Assembly: GCA_022702705.1 (NCBI GenBank)
Contig: CM040431.1
Span: 29,313,185 to 29,377,184, forward strand
Length of the DNA: 64,000 bases
From: Papilionanthe hookeriana x Papilionanthe teres
Taxonomy: Eukaryota > Streptophyta > Magnoliopsida > Asparagales > Orchidaceae
Direction: 5' to 3'
Made by a program: the position numbers and the translations under genes. Shown one piece after another: positions 60,701 through 64,000 of this stretch (position 1 is its first letter; each line of letters opens with the position of its first letter). A model generated the notes under the pieces. That model searched no databases, was not told the origin of the DNA, and saw nothing but the letters and a program-made list of their open reading frames with translations.

Positions 60701-63397
60701 GATACTCAGCAAGTTCAGTCTATACTAATAAAATGAAGTCAATGCAAAAAAATAAGTATTGAATGTAAAGATATTTACTGCAAACTAAGACATCACCTCG
60801 CCTGAGGATTCAAGCATAGCAGCTTCTCTTTCCAATTTTGATATTTTTTTATTCATATCCGGTAATGACTAGGTATTTAAAAGGAGTAGAGAAAACACTT
60901 GTCAATATTTCCAGAATTAAAACCAAAGAGTTCGTATCAAATAATCGAGAAAAAAAATAAGAATTTGCACCAGACCTTCTCATACTGGAACTGGTGGAAT
61001 GAATTCTTGATAACATGCTCGGCTGTAAATTGACCCTCAGCACGACTCAGTAAATTTAGAATGGAGTAATAACTCAACCTGAAAGTGCTGACCAATGGGG
61101 CAGGTTTACCCAAAACCATGTCCTTGAGAACATCCATTTCCATCTGAAACAAAACTATTAAAGTATCACATCCACTTCGTTTCAGATACTCACAAGATGC
61201 TGACGTATGATACTTCTTCGAAAAATCAATCAACAAATGAGCTATCACTTCAGAATAATGTTTCACAAAAAGGAGTTTTTTTTCCACATGGTGTTTATTT
61301 ACATTTTAATACAAATTTATTTTCTCTTACTATATTTATCAGGCTTGTATAGCAGAATGATGAGTTATCTCATATGTTGCACTTCAGATAAAGACAAGTG
61401 CAATAATTAAAGGCTGGCATGCAACCAATAACAATATTTCCTTATGGACCAATTAACTAATTTCCTTACAAAAAGGATGTCATGTTGCCTATACTAAAGA
61501 GGTTCTCCTGCTTAAGCCGGATCAATCTTATCAGTGCTACACTAGGCAATAAAAAGATATAAACTACACCGGCAAAGCACAAAACTGGAAAAATTATCAA
61601 AAACTCGACATAAGAACACTATCATACAAACCTGTAACTTTATACTCCACTTTTGTACTCACTTAACCCTTTTACAAACAAGAAGCAATCAAACAAGCCT
61701 ATGTAAGGATGTCAAGTCCAATAAAAATAAGCCCAGTTTCCTGACATGCTTAATATCAGTACACATTATTGCATGCTATAAAAGTTTAATGTAATATAAT
61801 ACTTGCAAGCTTAAGTACAACTTTTCAATACATAATAACAAACCTGAACCAGATTCAGTTATGTTTGGTAACACCCAAAACTGGAAACAAAGCAGGTGAA
61901 AACTGAACAAATTAAAAACGAAGTACACAAAAAAGGCACAAAACTAATTCATTTTATGATTTTTAGTCCTTAGAAATTCAAATGAATATTGTAGTTTATC
62001 AAAAACTATTGACAGGTTTTACAAATTGTCATCAGCATTAAGTTCCAATGCACTTTCTTTTCACATTCTGGTGCTACAATAGAACATGAACACCACAAAT
62101 CAGATATAGACAGCGAGCAGAGAAGAAAAGTAACACAAAACTGAATAAAGATTACAAACTATTGGAAGAAGTTCATGATTGTGATGCATTTACCCTCTCA
62201 TCAATCATTATAATGCAAATACCACGCTCATCTTTACCACGACGACCAGCTCTTCCACTCATCTATTCATGGGGCATGCAGATGATACAAACTTGTTAGA
62301 AAAACATTAACGGATGTGCAGATACATGCAAGAATTATGGAAAATGATCAAGTGATGAATTATTTTTTGTGGTCAAGACATCACAAAAAAGATATTATTC
62401 CTGACCTGGATGTATTCACCAGATGCAATATAACGATGGCTGTCACCATCCCATTTTCTCACAGATGTGAAAACGACGGTCTTGGCAGGCATATTTAGAC
62501 CCATAGCAAACTAGAGGGACCAAAAGCCACACATGTTAGGGTCAAAAATATTTGAAAAGTTTTCGAGTAGGATTTAGCAAAAGAAGTTAAAGCCAATAAA
62601 GCCAAAAACAGTAACACACGAAAAAAAAAATTAAAACATTTACCGACAATGTTCATTCTGAATTGCAAAATTTACAAATAATACTTCCTATCAAACATTC
62701 CTAAACTCCAAACAAACAAATCTATTTGTCTAAATCACTATGTCACTAGGGCTTGCTTGGGATGATTTTTATTTTATTTTTGCTTTATATTTTAAGAATA
62801 TATTTGTTTAGTGCATTTTTTGTATGTTTTAATTTTTATTTCTAAAAATAAATTAACTTGTTTTTAAAAACACTCAATGTATCTAAAAGTTGTTTCATAT
62901 TAAACTTGTTTTGTTTTAAACCAAAACAAAAACAAAACAAAAGAAAACAAAAACAAAAAAAACAAAAAAAAAAAACAAAATCAAAAGTGATCATAAACGA
63001 CCCCTAAGCTTTACATCCAGATCCTAGCTCTAGAAAGCCATACATAAGAATATCAGCATCACAAATATGGCAATGAACTTACTGTTTCTGTTGCAAAAAG
63101 TGCTTTGACAAGGCCTTCCTGGAAAAGCAACTCCACCAATTCCTTAATTATCGGAAGTAATCCTGAATGATGGACTGCTATGCCTCGTTGGAGTAGGGGA
63201 AGCATTAGCTTAATAGCTGGTAAGTTTCTATCTTCCTCGCTCAAGCAAAGGATAGCATTTTTAAAAACCTGTTCAACAACATCCTTTTCTTCATCGGAGT
63301 TTAAGTCAAGTTTAGCCATGGACATAGCATGTTGTTCGCACTCCCTTCTGCTAAAGCTGAAAATTATTACAGGCTGGAATTTTCGCTCCATTATCAT
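39640..63397 (-). CDS. HEN2: MTR4/HEN2-type DExH-box RNA helicase, C-terminal two thirds, 15 exons
   Basis: The protein is a cofactor of the nuclear RNA exosome: it unwinds RNA substrates with ATP and feeds them to the exosome. About 672 C-terminal residues of an expected 990 or so are encoded here, and the N-terminal ATPase half lies beyond 64000. Exons in transcript order: 63083-63397, 62406-62510, 62194-62262, 60976-61143, 60797-60868, 60603-60719, 60137-60361, 59828-59987, 59525-59614, 59332-59427, 58978-59131, 58731-58879, 41041-41136, 40798-40890, 39640-39750. They cover RecA domain 2 (motif VI MSGRAGRRGKD), the arch with a KOW-like part, and the DSHCT domain, ending RRGIMFANSLYL. All junctions are GT-AG and keep frame, except a one-base excess in exon 8. 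HEN2 is preferred over MTR4 from overall wording, but the two are close paralogues. Confidence 0.93.
39905..40715. mobile_element. MITE-like element in the last helicase intron
   Basis: The ends carry related sequences in inverse orientation: GAGGCGTAGGCCTCAAATTT near 39963 and AAATTTGAGGC with GAGGCATACGCCTCA near 40660-40705. The body is AT-rich and uncoded. It is absent from any coding exon. No clean target duplication was found, so boundaries and superfamily are uncertain. Confidence 0.5.
40798..40890 (-). CDS. HEN2: Helicase exon 14 of window (DSHCT)
   Basis: 31 codons, GATFAEVIQMTEIFEGSII to RRLDEFLNQ. In frame. Confidence 0.95.
41041..41136 (-). CDS. HEN2: Helicase exon 13 of window (DSHCT)
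   Basis: 32 codons, IQRECKLDVNVEEYVESTVR to DVIYCWSK. Acceptor TTGCAG lies only about 150 bp from the copia insertion. Frame joins exon 12 without a gap. Confidence 0.95.
41279..41283. repeat. Copia target duplication CTTAC, left
   Basis: CTTAC directly precedes the LTR; matches 58556-58560. Confidence 0.9.
41284..41431 (-). repeat. Copia 3' LTR, 148 bp
   Basis: It aligns with 58410-58555 throughout. In element orientation it starts TGTTGAGATTTGTATC. Confidence 0.9.
41682..42750 (-). pseudogene. Copia RT and RNase H remnants
   Basis: RNase H: GFCDSNWASCVDDRRSTSEY, FVSWKSKKQPVVVRSTTEAE (41682-41936). RT: VYMEMPPGFCKI, YRLKKSLYCLKQFSRIWFDK (42392-42583). Frames are broken between and within the domains. 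Confidence 0.9.
43100..44680 (-). pseudogene. Copia integrase and pre-integrase remnants
   Basis: The minus strand shows KKGYIYWSPTDSRLV followed by LKLYYTTEVTSPFGD (43331-43555), the end of the copia integrase. About 44100-44200 gives ICVACEFDKVTEGSY, the CxxC part of the zinc domain. Stops and frame changes abound. Confidence 0.75.
44681..44696. repeat. Target duplication left of LINE pair
   Basis: AGATACACCAGAATAT. It matches the right copy at 55982-55997 with one mismatch (G/T). Confidence 0.82.
44898..48729 (-). pseudogene. LINE ORF2 (endonuclease, RT, zf-RVT, RNase H), left arm
   Basis: Endonuclease start MNFNTLFWNIRGIAKRNASN, then RT with SFRPISINTVVSNIISKIM, GIKQGDPFSPYLFIL and catalytic CYADDFILFT (46839-47108). 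After it come a zf-RVT-like region and a C-terminal RNase H-like domain (45232-45400). The deletion near 48205 removes the endonuclease C-terminal part, including the SDH motif retained in the right arm. Many frame changes follow. Confidence 0.9.
48850..50115 (-). pseudogene. LINE ORF1, left arm
   Basis: Starts MTDLLNRPSFLEALKGN. It holds a DUF4283-like RNA-binding domain (LAEPLKYTLIGKFTYAH, FSDLKLLGKWNVGLIDGRNL) and a zinc knuckle PYCNKCHMFGHCINNCF, then a low-complexity tail ending KLEEKEI. About 421 codons. The only interruption is a TAG at 49681-49683, where the right arm has TGG. ORF1 proteins coat LINE RNA. Confidence 0.9.
50237..50292. other. 56-bp spacer at the centre of the LINE palindrome
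   Basis: Unpaired sequence between the two 5' ends. It begins with an A-run and contains GGTCTTCTCAGAGGGACGG. It may be extra 5' leader of one arm or filler added at the joint. Confidence 0.6.
50414..51662 (+). pseudogene. LINE ORF1, right arm
   Basis: Same protein as in the left arm. Interrupted by TAA about 15 codons in (AAA in the left arm), TGA at about 50897 (GGA in the left arm), and frame changes around 51060-51180 that damage the zinc knuckle. Confidence 0.9.
51781..55809 (+). pseudogene. LINE ORF2, right arm
   Basis: Endonuclease start MNFNTLFWNIRGIAKRNASN. Its C-terminal motif FNVSDHTLVLLKVS is kept (52372-52626). RT has SFRPISINTVVSKIISKIM, GIKQGDLLSHYLFIL and CYVDDLILFT (53544-53894), where Ala of the usual YADD is Val. 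A zf-RVT-like region lies around 54840-55050 (LKLKGLRLISRCYL), then RNase H-like KINSDGFWKSSIARIGGICR (55370-55440). Many stops and shifts. Confidence 0.92.
55982..55997. repeat. Target duplication right of LINE pair
   Basis: AGATACACCATAATAT. Removing the LINE pair and one copy restores a continuous copia sequence. Confidence 0.82.
55998..58390 (-). pseudogene. Copia gag and start of protease, interrupted by hAT element
   Basis: Gag pieces include KLDGSATYLS and DEWRTTHALLYTWLLNS (about 57690-57870), SQEEAIAAIKHKESRMRLRS (57345-57430), and, beyond the hAT insertion, a zinc knuckle CYNCDEVSHLNKVC (about 56345-56390). Next come linker SSMDNIAIYTHSDKATRVTH (about 56040-56100) and a WIL motif where the LINE pair is inserted. 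A C12 homopolymer at 58161-58172 lies near the start. Confidence 0.82.
56451..57333. mobile_element. Non-autonomous hAT element, 883 bp, in copia gag
   Basis: Ends TAGGG..CCCTA. The right end reads GTTCGGCTCGTTTACACCCC, the inverse of a common plant hAT terminus (GGGGTGTAAACGAGCC). The left end is a diverged form. Flanks CCTGGAAG (56443-56450) and CCTGCAAG (57334-57341) are an 8-bp duplication with one mismatch, as for hAT. The body is AT-rich with many TCGAAC/GTTCGA subterminal motifs and no transposase. Confidence 0.85.
58397..58409 (-). other. Copia PBS (tRNA-Met)
   Basis: The minus strand reads TGGTATCAGAGCC immediately after the 5' LTR, the standard initiator-tRNA-Met PBS of plant copia elements. 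Confidence 0.93.
58410..58555 (-). repeat. Copia 5' LTR, 146 bp
   Basis: Starts TGTTGAGATTTG on the minus strand, contains CTATATAAGCCC (TATA near 58459-58465), and ends next to the PBS. The 3' edge reads ..TTCTTTT, not the usual CA; the edge rests on the LTR alignment and the 5-bp duplication. Confidence 0.9.
58556..58560. repeat. Copia target duplication CTTAC, right
   Basis: CTTAC directly follows the LTR; matches 41279-41283. Confidence 0.9.
58731..58879 (-). CDS. HEN2: Helicase exon 12 of window (DSHCT)
   Basis: Completes the split Gly codon, then TFNDLDPHQVVALASCFIPG to ELAKPLQQLQESARKIAE. Its donor GTGGG opens the 17.6-kb intron that holds the nested transposons. Confidence 0.95.
58978..59131 (-). 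CDS. HEN2: Helicase exon 11 of window (DSHCT start)
   Basis: LQKFRDELKNRSRVLKVLG through VVQLKGRAACLIDTGDELL to ELMFN, then one base of a split Gly codon. Start of the DSHCT domain. Confidence 0.95.
59332..59427 (-). CDS. HEN2: Helicase exon 10 of window
   Basis: 32 codons, SSQTEKQFKSFQRKAQLNHE to KSKMRDSQ. End of the arch and coiled segment. Confidence 0.94.
59525..59614 (-). CDS. HEN2: Helicase exon 9 of window
   Basis: 30 codons, DMGINEPELVGLVDKIEELE to THPLHE. In frame, with GT-AG borders. Confidence 0.94.
59828..59987 (-). CDS. HEN2: Helicase exon 8 of window, with one-base insertion
   Basis: 160 bp between good splice sites whose phases demand a multiple of three. It begins VPVPLHLISGIS and continues in frame to FPSDL. 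It then resumes one base later as AEARQTVLLAVQELQKQF and GLPRLNPVK. The extra base sits around 59910 (CTTCTGTCC on the minus strand, where CTTCGTCC would keep frame and give the usual Asp-Leu-Arg-Pro). This would end the protein early if real. Confidence 0.88.
60137..60361 (-). CDS. HEN2: Helicase exon 7 of window (KOW-like part of arch)
   Basis: 75 codons, VKVREGGTDWGWGVVVNVV through SYLVDTLLHCS to GERGEMHV. The KOW-like fold of the arch binds RNA or adaptor proteins in the family. Confidence 0.95.
60603..60719 (-). CDS. HEN2: Helicase exon 6 of window (arch)
   Basis: 39 codons, from TELAEYHKLGLEIAQL through SEITRPERILYYLVPGRL. Acceptor TATAG, donor GTATG. Confidence 0.94.
60797..60868 (-). 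CDS. HEN2: Helicase exon 5 of window (arch helix)
   Basis: 24 codons, SLPDMNKKISKLEREAAMLE then SSGE. A helical segment of the arch. Confidence 0.93.
60976..61143 (-). CDS. HEN2: Helicase exon 4 of window
   Basis: 56 codons, from MEMDVLKDMVLGKPAPL to NSFHQFQYEK. This is the winged-helix/arch entry with FRLSYYSILNLLSRAEGQF. Acceptor TTTCAG, donor GTCTGG. The intron to exon 3 is 1,050 bp and shows no other feature. Confidence 0.95.
61144..62193 (-). other. Helicase intron, 1,050 bp
   Basis: AT-rich with normal GT-AG borders. I see no other gene or repeat in it. Confidence 0.8.
62194..62262 (-). CDS. HEN2: Helicase exon 3 of window (motif VI)
   Basis: 23 codons, MSGRAGRRGKDERGICIIMI then DER. 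The arginine-finger motif VI is intact. Donor GTAAAT. Confidence 0.95.
62406..62510 (-). CDS. HEN2: Helicase exon 2 of window (RecA2, motif V)
   Basis: 35 codons, FAMGLNMPAKTVVFTSV to GEYIQ. The motif V region is intact. Acceptor CTAG, donor GTCAG. Confidence 0.95.
63083..63397 (-). CDS. HEN2: Helicase exon 1 of window (RecA2)
   Basis: 105 codons, MIMERKFQPVIIFSFS to LVKALFATET. It contains RRECEQHAMSM, DRNLPAIKLMLPLLQRG and AVHHSGLLPIIKELVE, all RecA2 features. Acceptor TTCAG, donor GTAAGT. Confidence 0.95.
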
Positions 63398-64000
63398 CTG
63401 AACAACCAAAAAACACAAAAATTACACATTAGGCGTGAAGCTTTAGCCTAAAGCCAAAAAATAATCCAGTATAAACTCACAATGATAAAAGCAAAATGAA
63501 CACAGATTGAGCATAAAGCCTTAAATATGTCTTGTTTTAGGCAAATCAAAAGCATATGATATTACAGCTTCACGAATTCAAATGAAGAATTAATAAACAA
63601 AAAGTAATTAAAGATGAAATACATCCTGTAAGACACTTAAAGAATATGGTAGAGATAAATGAATCGGTAGTTATAAGCTACTTGCTGAACAAACCTTGGT
63701 GATGCAAGATTGAAATTTCGGAGAACCCAAGAACCAGTACAAAGCAACATTTAACACAAAGTAGTAAAGAAGAAATGATTAGAGGGAATCATAATTTTGC
63801 AACGGTAGTCAGACTTTAACCAAAATTGCAAAGCAATCAACACAAGTAAGAAGCTGACAATTTCTTCTATAAATCATCTCTCCCCGAACTGGCTTGTATA
63901 ACAAAAAACTGATATAATGTTCATCCTGAATATTTTGCAGTATTAAATCAATAAAAAAGGAAAGTATCATAAATCATATTAAAATGCTGTATATATTATC
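63398..64000 (-). other. Helicase intron running out of the window
   Basis: No further exon of the family is visible before the window ends. The upstream exon with the RecA1/RecA2 link should lie beyond 64000. Confidence 0.7.

Overview
The window is nuclear DNA of a flowering plant. The evidence is a spliced host gene with GT-AG introns, Ty3/gypsy elements of Tat and Athila type, a Ty1/copia element primed by tRNA-Met, a plant-type L1 LINE with DUF4283-like ORF1 and an RNase H tail, and hAT and PIF/Harbinger relics. There are no prokaryotic genes. The species cannot be told from the sequence.

Left part (1-24172): one very large Tat-lineage Ty3/gypsy retrotransposon on the minus strand. Its 3' LTR (LTR-A, cut by the window edge) is at 1-3248, the 13.5-kb internal region at 3249-16764, and the complete 7.4-kb 5' LTR (LTR-B) at 16765-24172. 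In element order (right to left) the internal region holds a PBS, gag, protease, reverse transcriptase, RNase H, a second (archaeal-type) RNase H, integrase, an unrecognised 2.2-kb block, and two tandem-repeat arrays (52-bp and about 82-bp units). The coding part is broken by many frameshifts. If LTR-A is as long as LTR-B, the element is about 28 kb.

Middle (24173-39640): the Tat element sits in an Athila-like element on the plus strand (end of an env-like or 'putative plant transposon protein' ORF, PPT, 1.9-kb LTR, degraded PBS). Next comes a complete 7.4-kb solo LTR of the Tat family (LTR-C, 28413-35814) with a perfect CTTAA target duplication. After it lie a decayed PIF/Harbinger transposase with its 3' terminal repeat and an AT-rich spacer.

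Right part (39640-64000): the 3' two thirds of an MTR4/HEN2-type DExH-box RNA helicase gene (nuclear exosome cofactor), minus strand, 15 exons visible, with the 5' part beyond the window. Between exons 12 and 13 a copia element (41284-58555, TSD CTTAC) has enlarged an intron of about 0.3 kb to 17.6 kb. The copia element itself carries two insertions: an 11.3-kb head-to-head inverted pair of near-full-length LINEs, flanked as a unit by one 16-bp target duplication, and an 883-bp non-autonomous hAT element with an 8-bp target duplication. A single extra base in exon 8 breaks the helicase frame.

The most unusual items are the inverted LINE dimer inside the exosome-helicase intron, the 7.4-kb LTR family with very long inferred U3, and the 3' UTR arrays of that family.
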